Positions 49,041 through 61,693 of a stretch of DNA of 64,000 nt are shown piece by piece. A model generated the notes under the pieces. It made no database searches. It saw nothing but the letters and a program-made list of their open reading frames with translations, and was not told where the DNA came from. Numbering within the stretch: the stretch's first letter is position 1; every line of letters starts with the position of its first letter. The stretch spans positions 3,600,460 to 3,664,459 of the forward strand of contig NC_030680.2 of NCBI RefSeq assembly GCF_000004195.4. Direction: 5' to 3'. The translations under genes were made by a program, and so were the position numbers. This DNA is from Xenopus tropicalis (taxonomy: Eukaryota; Chordata; Amphibia; Anura; Pipidae).

Positions 49041-49887
49041 TGTGGCCCTTACATTCCCATGTGTGGCCCCTACATTCCTATGAGTTGCCCCTACATTCCT
49101 ATGAGTTGCCCCTACATTCCTATGAGTTGCCCCTACATTCCTATGAGTTGCCCCTACATTCCTATGAGTTGCCCCTACATTCCTATGAGTTGCCCCTACA
49201 TTCCTATGAGTTGCCCCTACATTCCTATGAGTTGCCCCTACATTCCTATGAGTTGCCCCTACATTCCTATAAGTTGCCCCTACATTCCTATGAGTTGCCC
49301 CTACATTCCTATAAGTTGCCCCTACATTCCTATGAGTTGCCCCTACATTCCTATGAGTTGCCCCTACATTCCTATGAGTTGCCCCTACATTCCTATGAGT
49401 TGCCCCTACATTCCTATAAGTTGCCCCTACATTCCTATGAGTTGCCCATACATTCCTATGAGTTGCCCCTACATTCCTATGAGTTGCCCCTACATTCCTA
49501 TGAGTTGCCCCTACATTCCTATGAGTTGCCCCTACATTCCTATGAGTTGCCCCTACATTCCTTTAAGTTGCCCCTACATTCCTATAAGTTGCCCCTACAT
49601 TCCTATGAGTTGCCCCTACATTCCTATGAGTTGCCCCTACATTCCTGAGTTGCCCCTACATTCCTATGAGTTGCCCATACATTCCTATGAGTTGCCCCTA
49701 CATTCCTATGAGTTGCCCATACATTCCTATGAGTTGCCCCTACATTCCTATGAGTTGCCCCTACATTCCTAAGTTGCCCCTACATTCCTATAAGTTGCCC
49801 CTACATTCCTATGAGTTGCCCCTACATTCCTATGATTTGCCCCTACATTGCTATGATTTGCCCCTACATTCCTATGAGTTGCCCCTG
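49041..49887 (+). repeat. Array N: 21-bp minisatellite
   Basis: About 40 copies of TGCCCCTACATTCCTATGAGT. Period 21 is a multiple of 3, so frames with 7-residue repeats (CPYIPMS, LPLHSYE) stay open up to 248 codons. This is an artefact. Variants ATAAG, ATGATTT and GCCCAT are scattered. Confidence 0.98.
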
Positions 49888-51264
49888 ACCAACATTGGCC
49901 TCAGACATTGGACACCCCCCCCTGCTGGAGAGGCAGAAGAAGAGAAAAGGGAAAGGGTCGGACGATAACAGAAGGAATAGGAGCCATTTACTGTGTTATT
50001 TCTCCCCCCCCCCCCCAAGCCTTCGCCCCCCTAATGATTATATAAAAGCCCCCCTTCACTTCTATACAAGCGCCTTCCAGCTGCTAAAGGGCAAATAAAG
50101 CGCAGTTAATGAGCGCACTTAGCGCTATCGCACTTGACATTTGGTAGATGGACTAAGAGCCGCCAGAGCGCAGACGGCGCTTCCCGGGGGGAGGAGGAGG
50201 GGGGATGCCCTACAGGAATATCGGCCGACCCGACTGCCCGGGGAACACATGACAAAGGCACAAGCAGCGACAAAACGATCCGCACGGAAGAAAACGCCGC
50301 GATTTGGCGCATTAAGAACCTAAAAGTTGCTTTTATTATTACTATAAACAGCGGCGGCGCAGTTAGTGAATCCCAACCCGGTAAGTGTCTCTGAGCCTCG
50401 GCCGCCAGTCCGCTAATGTGCTGAATTAATGTATTTGCGCTTAGGCGCATTAACAAGCGATAACTTTGATGTGTGGCCCTTTCCCATGAGCCTCTGGGAG
50501 ACAAAGTTCTTTGGTTGCTACTCCTATGGGTGCTTGGTTATGTAAAGGGGAACTGAACCTAAATAGCGATCCCCCCCCCTCTGCTTGTACCCTAGTGGCC
50601 CTTCAGATCCGCCCCCTTGTAATGAGGACACGCCCACCTTCCACAAAGAAGGCTGTAGATTGGATAGGTCAGGGGGACTGGAGGAAAGTGGCTTATGGGT
50701 GGGGGGTGGGCCTGAGAAAGTTTTTTGGTGGGGGTGTGGCCTGGTTATGTGCAATAGGCAAAAACCCTGCCCATGACAAACACAAGCCCCACCCAATCTC
50801 CTGCAAGCTCCGCCTCTTTATCTGAATTAGGCACCCACATCTCTGGAGCCCCCCTCTGCATGGGACCCCTGATTGTAATACCCCCCATGGGGCCCCTGAT
50901 TGTAATACCCCCTGTACCCCACATGGGGCCCCTGTTTCCCAATACAATAGGAGTGCAGTAAAATGTTTAGGCCCCCTCAATGAACAAGACCATGGCCATC
51001 CTCAAACCCCCTCAAAAGTCCCACCCCCCTCATAAGTCCCACCCCCCCCCCTCTGCAGCCACAGGGTCTGCTCCCTCTATAGTTACCCCACAGTAGCTGT
51101 GTGTGTAGCGGATTCCATCTCTATTCCCCACATTTAATGTATTAGGACAATTTCCCCTTTAAAGCTGGGACTGGCGCTGCCATAGTGTCTGAACGTTAGC
51201 AATAAAATTAGATTGCTAGCAAAAGGGCACAGCTGGGGGGGGGGACACAGGGCCCATTAAAAGA
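49888..51264. promoter_or_regulatory. Unique stretch of intron 1 with a candidate conserved island at 50095-50480
   Basis: 50095-50480 is unique, rich in GCGC/GGCGC words, and includes GATTTGGCGCATTAAG near 50300 (E2F-like core) and TTAGGCGCATTAAC. 50540-51070 is C-rich with a short direct repeat (GGGGCCCCTGATTGTAATAC) at 50860-50930. No gene was recognised. Confidence 0.35.
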
Positions 51265-51515
51265 GTTGTTCACCTTTGAGTTAACTTTTAATAGAAAGTA
51301 GAGTAATATTCTGAGACAATTTGCAGTTGGTCTTCATTTTTTTTTATCATCAGGAGTTTTTTAATTATGTCAATAATTGATCAGCAGGTCTCCAGTTTCG
51401 TGTAATAACCATTATCTGGTTGCTAGGGTCCAAGTTACCTTAGCAACCAGGGAGAGGGACTGAATAGAAAAAGATTTCCATTTCCTTTTGGGTTTACATC
51501 CCCCTTTAAATCTTT
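51265..51515. mobile_element. MITE-like dispersed element
   Basis: Begins AAAGAGTTGTTCACCTTTGA and ends with CATCCCCCTTTAAA, roughly inverted ends. It shares TTTGCAGTTGGTCTTC and GTTGCTAGGGTCC with the other copies. Confidence 0.75.
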
Positions 51516-51711
51516 TCGGGGAGAGTATTTTATACAAAGGCCCTTATGTGCCGACTCCAACGAGAATCTGAAACACAATCTGCTCAGCCGACATCAACGG
51601 AACATTATCGGGATTAATGGAGCCGAGAAACCGACTGTCACGACCAGAACTCTCCTAATGACTCCTGTAGTCACATTACCCCTAGTACGTCTACTTGGTG
51701 CAGAGCATCGC

Positions 51712-52585
51712 AGGGCAGGCAGTAACCCTTCCAACACTTTCCCCTGTCTCTGCCCCTATATATTAGGTACCTACCTAGTGCTACCAACCCCTATTTCTGT
51801 AGGGAAATGAGAGCAGGGCAGGCAGTAACCCTTCCAACACTTTCCCCTGTCTCTGCCCCTATATATTAGGTACCTACCTAGTGCTACCAACCCCTATTTC
51901 TGTAGGGAAATGAGAGCAGGGCAGGCAGTAACCCTTCCAACACTTTCCCCTGTCTCTGCCCCTATATATTAGGTACCTACCTAGTGCTACCAACCCCTAT
52001 TTCTGTAGGGAAATGAGAGCAGGGCAGGCAGTAACCCTTCCAACACTTTCCCCTGTCTCTGCCCCTATATATTAGGTACCTACCTAGTGCTACCAACCCC
52101 TATTTCTGTAGGGAAATGAGAGCAGGGCAGGCAGTAACCCTTCCAACACTTTCCCCTGTCTCTGCCCCTATATATTAGGTACCTACCTAGTGCTACCAAC
52201 CCCTATTTCTGTAGGGAAATGAGAGCAGGGCAGGCAGTAACCCTTCCAACACTTTCCCCTGTCTCTGCCCCTATATATTAGGTACCTACCTAGTGCTACC
52301 AACCCCTATTTCTGTAGGGAAATGAGAGCAGGGCAGGCAGTAACCCTTCCAACACTTTCCCCTGTCTCTGCCCCTATATATTAGGTACCTACCTAGTGCT
52401 ACCAACCCCTATTTCTGTAGGGAAATGAGAGCAGGGCAGGCAGTAACCCTTCCAACACTTTCCCCTGTCTCTGCCCCAATATATTAGGTACCTACCTAGT
52501 GCTACCAACCCCTATTTCTGTAGGGAAATGAGAGCAGGGCAGGCAGTAACCCTTCCAACACTTTCCCCTGTCTCTGCCCCAATAT
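51712..52585 (+). repeat. Array A4: 103-bp minisatellite in intron 1
   Basis: About 8.5 very uniform copies of family A in the same orientation as A1 and A2, ending in CCCCAATATATATATAAG at ~52577. Confidence 0.98.
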
Positions 52586-54094
52586 ATATATAAGCCAATG
52601 ACAGTCTCCGGGTGCAGAAGTCGCTCTCCGCTGGCGTCACAGGCTTTTAACTGGAAAGTGAGGGGAATTAATTGGCTTAGGAATGGCCGGGGCGGCTGTT
52701 GGCTAATGAGGAGTCCATGCCGCAGGGCTCGGTGCCACTTATCGCATTACAGACGGGCGACTGGCGCGGCTGGGGGGGGCACATAAAGTCTCCGGGAAAA
52801 GCTCCTTATTAAAGGCTGGAGGCGGCTCAGCTCCCCCCGCATTTCATACCCAGTTAGGGGCCTGCGAGCGGGTAAGTGGGCTCCTTATTACCGGGGCTAC
52901 AAACAGGCTCTAATGAGGGGAACGTCCCCGGCCGAACAAAGTGAGAGGCAGAAAAGCGACGGTTTTACATTCCCCGAGGGATCGGCGCCAAACCCGCCTT
53001 TACTTTCCCTTTATAAACGCTAATTGGTTGCTCTGCTGAGAATCTTTGCTTTAAATAAAAGAGCTAATTAGGTACAAAGGTCGGTCCCGCCCCCCCACTA
53101 AGTGCCCATAATTGGCTCATTCCCCCCAACACTTCTATATGAGATTTAACCGGAGCTGCCCTACTGGTTTGGGCTTTAAAGGGGAACTAACCCTTGTTTT
53201 TAGTTGACACTTGAACATCCATGAGCTACTCCTGGCCTCCAATTATAAGGCTACAGCTTCAGACCCCAAGAGACTTTATAATAGGGGTGTAAGTTATTAT
53301 CCCATGGACCACAAGACATTGGGCACCGCTGGCCAAACCTTCCTAGAACCCCTTTTCCAAAACAAGGTCAAACCATTTATCTCAAAGATCCATTAACACT
53401 TACAGTACTGCTGGCCGGAGATGCCTGTGTGTGATTTAACTAGAAGAATGGGAGCGATAAGGAATATACTGATATATATATATATATATAAAGGGGAAAT
53501 TGCACCACGGCCTTCTGTCTGTCAGTCAATAAAGGGGAGGTTCTGCAGCAGCTGAGAGTCAGGTGGTTGTTCAATTCTCTCCTGGAACTAAAGGGGTTAA
53601 ATCACAGAGCCCCCCCCCCCCCCCCCAGATCAATTCCTGTACTTGTTATAATGGAATCAGACAAAGTAACTGGAAACACAAATCCTGTTTGCCCGTCGCA
53701 CCTCAGTAATGTGCTTTTTGGAAGAAAGAGAGGAAACGAGGGCACATAATGGGCAGCCGAGGGGGCAGATGGGTATTAGAGTTGCCCGGGGGGCAGAGAG
53801 GTCACTAATGTACCGATTGGAAGGGCGTCCGGACACTCAACCTGATCCCTGGGGGGGGGGGATAAATATCTGCTGGTCCGGAGATAAACAGGCTCCACCC
53901 TCTTGTCTGTGGTGGGAGGGGCCACAGAGACTGCACCGGGCCCCTGGTGTCTATAGGGCCCCACAGGTGCATTTATTTCTGTTAGTTTTTATGGCAACAA
54001 ATAGGGTAAGATTTGGGGTGAGTGACTAACTGCCCCCTCCTCTTACATCACTATGGTAAATATTTATATAATAATATGAACTTGTCCCAACTGT
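52586..54094. promoter_or_regulatory. Unique stretch with a candidate conserved island at 52600-53060
   Basis: 52600-53060 is CpG-containing with GGAATTAATTGGC and GAGCTAATTAGG cores. CTTTAAAGGGGAACTAACCC at ~53173 is a MITE-like end. (TA)n lies at 53472-53491 and C17 at 53610-53626. Short frames have no domain. Confidence 0.35.
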
Positions 54095-55344
54095 AACCTC
54101 CCCATGGGGAGAGGGGAGAGAGGGGAAGGGAAAGGGGGTTCGGGGAGTAGAGAGACAAATGGGGGGAGAGGGGAAATATAGAAGGGGGGAGAAGAGGGAG
54201 GATGGGGGGGGAGTAAGGCCAAACAGTTGGGGGGGAATAGAAAAGGAAAGGAGAGGGGATGAGAGACAGAAGGAGAGAGGGGAAGGGAAAGGGGGTTCGG
54301 GGAGTAGAGAGACAAATGGGGGGAGAGGGGAAATATAGAAGGGGGGAGAAGAGGGAGGATGGGGGGGGAGTAAGGCCAAACAGTTGGGGGGGGAATAGAA
54401 AAGGAAAGGAGAGGGGATGAGAGACAGAAGGAGAGAGGGGAAGGGAAAGGGGGTTCGGGGAGTAGAGAGACAAATGGGGGGAGAGGGGAAATATAGAAGG
54501 GGGGAGAAGAGGGAGGATGGGGGGGAGTAAGGCCAAACAGTTGGGGGGGGAAATAGAAAAGGAAAGGAGAGGGGATGAGAGACAGAAGGAGAGAGGGGAA
54601 GGGAAAGGGGGTTCGGGGAGTAGAGAGACAAATGGGGGGAGAGGGGAAATATAGAAGGGGGGAGAAGAGGGAGGATGGGGGGGAGTAAGGCCAAACAGTT
54701 GGGGGGGGGGGGAAGAGAAAAGGAAAGGAGAGGGGATGAGAGACAGAAGGAGAGAGGGGAAGGGAAAGGGGGTTCGGGGAGTAGAGAGACAAATGGGGGG
54801 AGAGGGGAAATATAGAAGGGGGGGAAGAGGGAGGATGGGGGGAGTAAGGCCAAACAGTTGGGGGGGGGGAATAGAAAAGGAAAGGAGAGGGGATGAGAGA
54901 CAGAAGGAGAGAGGGGAAGGGAAAGGGGGTTCGGGGAGTAGAGAGACAAATGGGGGGAGAGGGGAAATATAGAAGGGGGGAGAAGAGGGAGGATGGGGGG
55001 GAGTAAGGCCAAACAGTTGGGGGGGGGAATAGAAAAGGAAAGGAGAGGGGATGAGAGACAGAAGGAGAGAGGGGAAGGGAAAGGGGGTTCGGGGAGTAGA
55101 GAGACAAATGGGGGGAGAGGGGAAATATAGAAGGGGGGAGAAGAGGGGGGATGGGGGGGAGTAAGGCCAAACAGTTGGGGGGGGAATAGAAAAGGAAAGG
55201 AGAGGGGATGAGAGACAGAAGGAGAGAGGGGAAGGGAAAGGGGGTTCGGGGAGTAGAGAGACAAATGGGGGGAGAGGGGAAATATAGAAGGGGGGAGAAG
55301 AGGGAGGATGGGGGGAGTAAGGCCAAACAGTTGGGGGGGGGGGG
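54095..55344 (-). repeat. Array K3: ~160-bp family, inverted (polypurine on plus strand)
   Basis: About 7.7 copies of family K on the opposite strand to K1 and K2. Minus-strand frames of 440-473 codons in three phases are artefacts. Confidence 0.98.
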
Positions 55345-55713
55345 ACACAATCTATTCTGTTTGCAAATCCAGTAAATAAAATCTCCCTTCCCCGGCGCCG
55401 GGTTCTGACGGCCCAGGGTGAGAGCATTGGGCTCATTAGAAATGACACTTTTGGGGAAACTATAAATTTCATTATTTCCTGTCATGGACCCGGCCGGGGG
55501 TTTATCTCCTTATGAATGGAGAGCGGCTCCTGTCAGAAAGTCTTTCGCTCGAATCCCATTACAGGCCGAGCCCTGGGCCGTCTCATGTTGGGAATTTAAA
55601 GGGGAAGTTCACCTGTGAGTTAACTTTCAGTAGGTTATACAATGGCCTACTCTTACCAACATTTCAATTGGTCCTTTTCTGCCTCTTTTAAGCTCTCATA
55701 TGGGGGTCACTGT
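55345..55713. other. Unique segment with a MITE-like end
   Basis: TTTAAAGGGGAAGTTCACCT at ~55595. CpG-containing at 55385-55520. No gene was recognised. Confidence 0.45.
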
Positions 55714-57099
55714 ACATATGGTAGGAGGTGCCATAGTGTTTCCCTTAGACAGTACAGTATGGGGGTACAGCTTATTATATGCCCAGAACATTCCTTCTCT
55801 GTATATTTGTATTTATACATATGGGTAGGGGGTGCCATAGTGTTTCCCTTAGACAGTACAGTATGGGGGTACAGCTTATTGTGTGCCCAGAACATTCCCT
55901 CACTGTATATTTGTATTTATACATATGGGTAGGGGGTGCCATAGTGTTTCCCTTAGACAGTACAGTATGGGGGTACAGCTTATTGTGTGCCCAGAACATT
56001 CCCTCTCTGTATATTTGTATTTATACATATGGGTAGGGGGTGCCATAGTGTTTCCCTTAGACAGTACAGTATGGGGGTACAGCTTATTGTGTGCCCAGAA
56101 CATTCCTTCTCTGTATATTTGTATTTATACATATGGGTAGGGGGTGCCATAGTGTTTCCCTTAGACAGTACAGTATGGGGGTACAGCTTATTGTGTGCCC
56201 AGAACATTCCTTCTCTGTATATTTGTATTTATACATATGGGTAGGAGGTGCCATAGTGTTTCCCTTAGACAGTACAGTATGGGGGTACAGCTTATTGTGT
56301 GCCCAGAACATTCCTTCTCTGTATATTTGTATTTATACATATGGGTAGGGGGTGCCATAGTGTTTCCCTTAGACAGTACAGTATGGGGGTACAGCTTATT
56401 GTGTGCCCAGAACATTCCTTCTCTGTATATTTGTATTTATACATATGGGTAGGGGGTGCCATAGTGTTTCCCTTAGACAGTACAGTATGGGGGTACAGCT
56501 TATTGTGTGCCCAGAACATGCCTTCTCTGTATATTTGTATTTATACATATGGGTAGGAGGTGCCATAGTGTTTCCCTTAGACAGTACAGTATGGGGGTAC
56601 AGCTTATTGTGTGCCCAGAACATTCCTTCTCTGTATATTTGTATTTATACATATGGGTAGGAGGTGCCATAGTGTTTCCCTTAGACAGTACAGTATGGGG
56701 GTACAGCTTATTGTGTGCCCAGAACATTCCTTCTCTGTATATTTGTATTTATACATATGGGTAGGAGGTGCCATAGTGTTTCCCTTAGACAGTACAGTAT
56801 GGGGGTACAGCTTATTGTGTGCCCAGAACATTCCTTCTCTGTATATTTGTATTTATACATATGGGTAGGAGGTGCCATAGTGTTTCCCTTAGACAGTACA
56901 GTATGGGGGTACAGCTTATTGTGTGCCCAGAACATTCCTTCTCTGTATATTTGTATTTATACATATGGGTAGGAGGTGCCATAGTGTTTCCCTTAGACAG
57001 TACAGTATGGGGGTACAGCTTATTGTGTGCCCAGAACATTCCTTCTCTGTATATTTGTATTTATACATATGGGTAGGAGGTGCCATAGTGCTTCCCTTC
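55714..57099 (+). repeat. Array O: 104-bp minisatellite
   Basis: About 13.3 highly uniform copies with GTGCCATAGTGTTTCCCTTA and GTGTGCCCAGAACATTCC. Reading frames recur every 104 bp on both strands and are artefacts. GGGTAGGGGG and GGGTAGGAGG variants are clustered. Confidence 0.98.
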
Positions 57100-57959
57100 C
57101 CTGTGTTTATGGCAAAGCTTTTAGCCGACAGGCTGCCGGGTCACATGTTCCCATTAAAGAGACAGCGTCCCCCCTTTTTTCTCAAACAAATCCATTTGGG
57201 ATGCATTTACCATTATCTAAGAATCAAACCGACATGATAATGCAGTTAATGTAGTGCCGCTCTCTATCCCGGCAGGAAATGTTTTAACCATTAACCAGTA
57301 ATTACTATTTCACCCATGAAAACACAACGTGAGTCGCTATCGTATATAATCAGCTCGCTGTCTTAAGCCGAGAGCGTCTGGAGGAATAAAATAAAGGGGG
57401 GGGGGTGGAACGTTCTGCTCCAAAATGCAAAAAAATCAGGGAGCTCTAATAGATTGATGGGCCCCGGTTCTGCCGCAGCCCGTAATGGGCCGGTGAGGGC
57501 CCCGCTGCGCTCACTTAATGATTTCCCACTGGGCTTTAAGCACTGACAGAATCACCGTCGGTTCCGAGACTTCACTCAGAGTCTGTTGTAGTTACAGGGG
57601 CCCAAATGGATCAGGAGGGGGTAGCGGGGTACTGGCCCAGTCAGTGCAGGTATCCCAAAAAAAAAAATGGCTGTCCAGCCCCCCTTATCTATATGAGGGC
57701 TATCTAGCAAGCTACTCAGGCTCACTTACAGACTGGGCCGGCAGAAAACCCATTGGGCAACCCCAGAGCCAGACCCGATTTCCACCCTTCACTCCCCCAA
57801 GCATGGCAAAAGTTGAGGGGGTTGGGGGAAATAGGGATGCCAGTGGGTGGGCAGTGGGGGCCCCAGAGGGGGTGTGGGGGTAGCAGCCCTGGGAGGCCCC
57901 ACCCCCCAGGCAACCCTGCCCACTTACATCTCCATGGGGCAGTTTTTTTGCCCTTTGCC
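57100..57959. promoter_or_regulatory. Unique segment of intron 1, candidate conserved island at 57180-57530
   Basis: Contains TTATCT (AGATAA on minus) at 57213-57218, ATAATGCAGTTAATG and CATTAACCAGTAATTAC. 57600-57959 is G- and C-rich with no feature recognised. Confidence 0.35.
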
Positions 57960-58645
57960 ATAAAATGACCCCCTCCTATGTTTTGGCTTCAGTACCTGCC
58001 AAGAGACCCGATGCACCCCAGTCTGGGAAATTTCCCATCAGCCCTTCTTATCCCCATATACAATTTCTGACAGGTACCCAGTTGGGCCCTAGGGCCTCAG
58101 CCCAACCCTGCTCACCTACATCTCCATGGGGCAGTTTTTTTGCCCTTTGCCCCCCAGCCTTAGTAGCCATAAAATGACCCCCTCCTATGTTTTGGCTTCG
58201 GTACCTGCCCAGAGACCCAATGTGCCCCAGTCTGGGAAATTTCCCATCAGCCCTTCTTATCCCTATATACAATTTCTGACAGGTACCCAGTTGGGCCCTA
58301 GGGCCTCAGTCCAACGCTGCTCACCTACATCTCCATGGGGCAGTTTTTTTGCCCTTTGCCCCCACCGCCTTAGTAGCCATAAATTACCCCTCCTATGTTT
58401 TGGCTTCAGTCCCTGCACCCCAGTCTGGGAAATTTCCCATCAGCCCCAGTCCAACCCTGCTCACCTACATTTCCATGGGGCAGTTTTTTTGCCCTATGTT
58501 TTGGCTTCAGTACCTGCCCAGAGTACCATAGGGGGTCCCGATGCACCCCAGTCTGGGAAATTTCCCATCAGCCCTTCTTATCCCCATATACAATTTCCGA
58601 CAGGTACCCAGTTGGGCCCTAGGGCCCCAGTCCAACCCTGGCCAT
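57960..58645 (+). repeat. Array P: ~209-bp degenerate tandem repeat
   Basis: About 3.3 copies of a unit with CCTCCTATGTTTTGGCTTC, CCCCAGTCTGGGAAATTTCC and CCATGGGGCAGTTTTTTTGC. ATGACCCCCT lies at 57965 and 58174 (209 bp). The third copy carries large deletions. Confidence 0.93.
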
Positions 58646-59239
58646 ACAGTCCCGTCCATTCTCCTTATAGAAAACCCCAATAAATCCGCCCAAGTGTCAT
58701 TTTGTTTCACTCGCTCATCTTATTCCTTCCCAAAAAAAAAAAAAAAAAAAAGGGAAAGCGCAATAATAATTGAAAAGCCGCATTAGCCGAGCCAATAATT
58801 CATGTGTGCAGTTAAACACTCAAATGGACTATGGCAGAATCTAATAAAGAATTTAGCATCGTTAAGTACATTTTATCTAATCCGCGGGCCGCGCCAGCTC
58901 ATAGTGTAACGCGCGAACGCAATTATCTGAAATTACTCAGACGGAGGAAAATAATAAACAGTCGGATCTCCTTGAAGGGAAGGTTCCCCGGTAACGGCAC
59001 AAGGAATTCGCTGAGAACTCAATCCCCGCGGCTGAAAGGAAGGGGGTTCGGCCGAGGGCTGTTCCTCCTCGACTGGGGCCTACAAACTGCAGGAATGCGC
59101 CAAGCCAAGGCCAAGCCAATCAGATCTTTCTCCCCCCTGTGGGGGTAAAACCTTCACCATCTGATTCGTTCTGCTTCCCTCCCAATAGGACTTGGGGTTT
59201 AAAGGGAGATGCCCCGGCCAGTCACTACGGCCATTATTG
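58646..59239. promoter_or_regulatory. Candidate conserved island in intron 1 with paired GATA-like sites
   Basis: A poly(A) run at ~58732-58751 precedes about 300 bp of unique sequence with TTATCT at 58873-58878 and 58923-58928, CCAATAATTCATG near 58791 and clustered CGCG. No coding frame is credible. Confidence 0.42.
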
Positions 59240-59705
59240 GCCAGTCCTGGTACCTTTGAGTTAACTCTTAGTATGATGTAGAGAGTGATATTCTGTGACA
59301 ATTTGCAATTGGTCTTCATTTTTTATTATTTGTAGTTTTTTAATTATTTAGCTTTTTGTTCCGCAGCTCTCCAATTTGGAATTTCACCAGCTATCCGGTT
59401 GCTAGGGTCCAAATTACCTTAGTAACCAGGGAGTGGTTTTACAGAGAAACTGATGCATGCCTAGTACAGGGGCTGAATATAAAGATAAGGAATAAAAAGT
59501 AACAATAACAATAAAACTGGAGCCTCACAGAGCAATAGGGTTTGGCTGCCGGGGTCAGTGACCCCCATTTGAAAGCTGGAAAGAGGCTGAAGAAAAAGGC
59601 AAATAATTAAAAAACCATAGAAGATTAAAAAGGAAGACCAATTGAAAAGTTGCTTAGAATGAGTCTTCCCATAACATATTAAAAGTTAACTTAAAAGTTC
59701 TTAAT
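59240..59705. mobile_element. MITE-like dispersed element, longest copy
   Basis: Runs from GAGTTAACTCTTAGTATGAT through GGTTTGGCTGCCGGGGTCAG to GTTGCTTAGAATGAG and AAAAGTTAACTT. The ends carry GAGTTAACT and AGTTAACTT in inverted arrangement. Confidence 0.8.
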
Positions 59706-60094
59706 AAGGACAGCCGCCAGGAATCATGGGACCCCATACTACTAAGTTAACTGGGGGGCCACGCTAATAGACCATTGGTCAGCTGGGCGTGAAATGATTG
59801 GCAAATAATTACGGCCACTGATTGGCTGATACTAATCAGAAGCTGAACATAGTAAAACAATCAGACAGGGTTGGCCGAATGCCTGCAGGGAACCCCAATA
59901 ATCAGGGGTTCAGGTCAGGCCCTAGAGAGAATCTGACAAACTGTACTGACAGCCGGGAGGGGTCCTTTTTGTGCTTTATACTTCTATGGGCTCTAATATG
60001 GCATTAAAGGGGAACTTAACTCTAAACCATTTAGTACAATTCACACAGTTTATTCTATGCCAAAGGGGAAATGAAGGGAGAGTAAGAGGTCGTT
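59706..60094. other. Unique segment with a MITE-like end
   Basis: ATTAAAGGGGAACTTAACTC at ~60002. No gene was recognised. Confidence 0.45.
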
Positions 60095-61266
60095 GGAGAA
60101 GGGAAAGGGGGTTCGGGGAGTAGAGGGACAAATGGGGGGAGAGGGGAAATATAGAAGGGGGGAGAAGAGGGAGGATGGGGGGGAGTAAGGCCAAACAGTT
60201 GGGGGGGGGGGGATAGAAAAGGAAAGGAGAGGGGATGAGAGACAGAAGGAGAGAGGGGAAGGGAAAGGGGGTTCGGGGAGTAGAGAGACAAATGGGGGGA
60301 GAGGGGAAATATAGAAGGGGGGAGAAGAGGGAGGATGGGGGGAGTAAGGCCAAACAGTTGGGGGGGGGGAATAGAAAAGGAAAGGAGAGGGGATGAGAGA
60401 CAGAAGGAGAGAGGGGAAGGGAAAGGGGGTTCGGGGAGTAGAGAGACAAATGGGGGGAGAGGGGAAATATAGAAGGGGGGGAGAGAAGAGGGAGGATGGG
60501 GGGGAGTAAGGCCAAACAGTTGGGGGGGGGAATAGAAAAGGAAAGGAGAGGGGATGAGAGACAGAAGGAGAGAGGGGAAGGGAAAGGGGGTTCGGGGAGT
60601 AGAGAGACAAATGGGGGGAGAGGGGAAATATAGAAGGGGGGAGAAGAGGGAGGATGGGGGGGGAGTAAGGCCAAACAGTTGGGGGGGGGGAATAGAAAAG
60701 GAAAGGAGAGGGGATGAGAGACAGAAGGAGAGAGGGGAAGGGAAAGGGGGTTCGGGGAGTAGAGAGACAAATGGGGGGAGAGGGGAAATATAGAAGGGGG
60801 GAGAAGAGGGAGGATGGGGGGGAGTAAGACCAAACAGTTGGGGGGGGGGGGGGGAATAGAAAAGGAAAGGAGAGGGGATGAGAGACAGAAGGAGAGAGGG
60901 GAAGGGAAAGGGGGTTCGGGGAGTAGAGAGACAAATGGGGGGAGAGGGGAAATATAGAAGGGGGGAGAAGAGGGAGGATGGGGGGGAGTAAGGCCAAACA
61001 GTTGGGGGGGGGGGAATAGAAAAGGAAAGGAGAGGGGATGAGAGACAGAAGGAGAGAGGGGAAGGGAAAGGGGGTTCGGGGAGTAGAGAGACAAATGGGG
61101 GGAGAGGGGAAATATAGAAGGGGGGAGAAGAGGGAGGATGGGGGGGAGTAAGACCAAACAGTTGGGGGGGGGGGGGGAATAGAAAAGGAAAGGAGAGGGG
61201 ATGAGAGACAGAAGGAGAGAGGAGAAGGGAAAGGGGGTTCGGGGAGTAGAGAGACAAATGGGGGGA
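60095..61266 (-). repeat. Array K4: ~160-bp family, inverted
   Basis: About 7.2 copies in the same orientation as K3. G runs of 8-14 bp separate the purine blocks. The last unit is cut at 61266. Confidence 0.98.
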
Positions 61267-61693
61267 GATAATGAAAGGGAGAATGAGAAGGTAAAGACAG
61301 AGAGGGGAGGGGGGGGGAGGCAGTTAGTGGGGAACTACAAATCCCAGCAGCCACTGGAAGGGGGCCCCTTTCCTGCCCTGTTTATTCTGGGAGCATTTAC
61401 AGAAAAGTGTGTAACTAACCTCTGTTTATGAAGCAAGGATGCATCTTGGTCGCGAGAGGCAAATTACGCAGACAACACGAGCCCTAAAAAGGAACAATAC
61501 ACTTTGGCCATTACTATTCCAACTGAAAGTATTCACAGAAATCTCACATACAGCAAAACGGTGAAAAAATCATCTGCAATGGGGCAAAACCCAAAAGTTC
61601 TGGTGCCGAGAGAACGTTCTCTGCTGGTCTCACAGTCTGAGGTAGGAATGAAAATTACATTAAAAGTGCAACTTTCCTTTTATTCTGAATTCA
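61267..61693. other. Unique segment
   Basis: No gene was recognised. A 106-codon frame (61504-61824) runs into array M3 and has no domain. Confidence 0.5.

Noticed and set aside
48983..49772. Frames with heptapeptide repeats CPYIPMS and LPLHSYE
   Set aside because: A 21-bp period is divisible by three, so two frames stay open without selection.
55642..57237. Series of 75-85-codon frames every 104 bp on both strands
   Set aside because: Array O artefact; identical frames restart in each unit.
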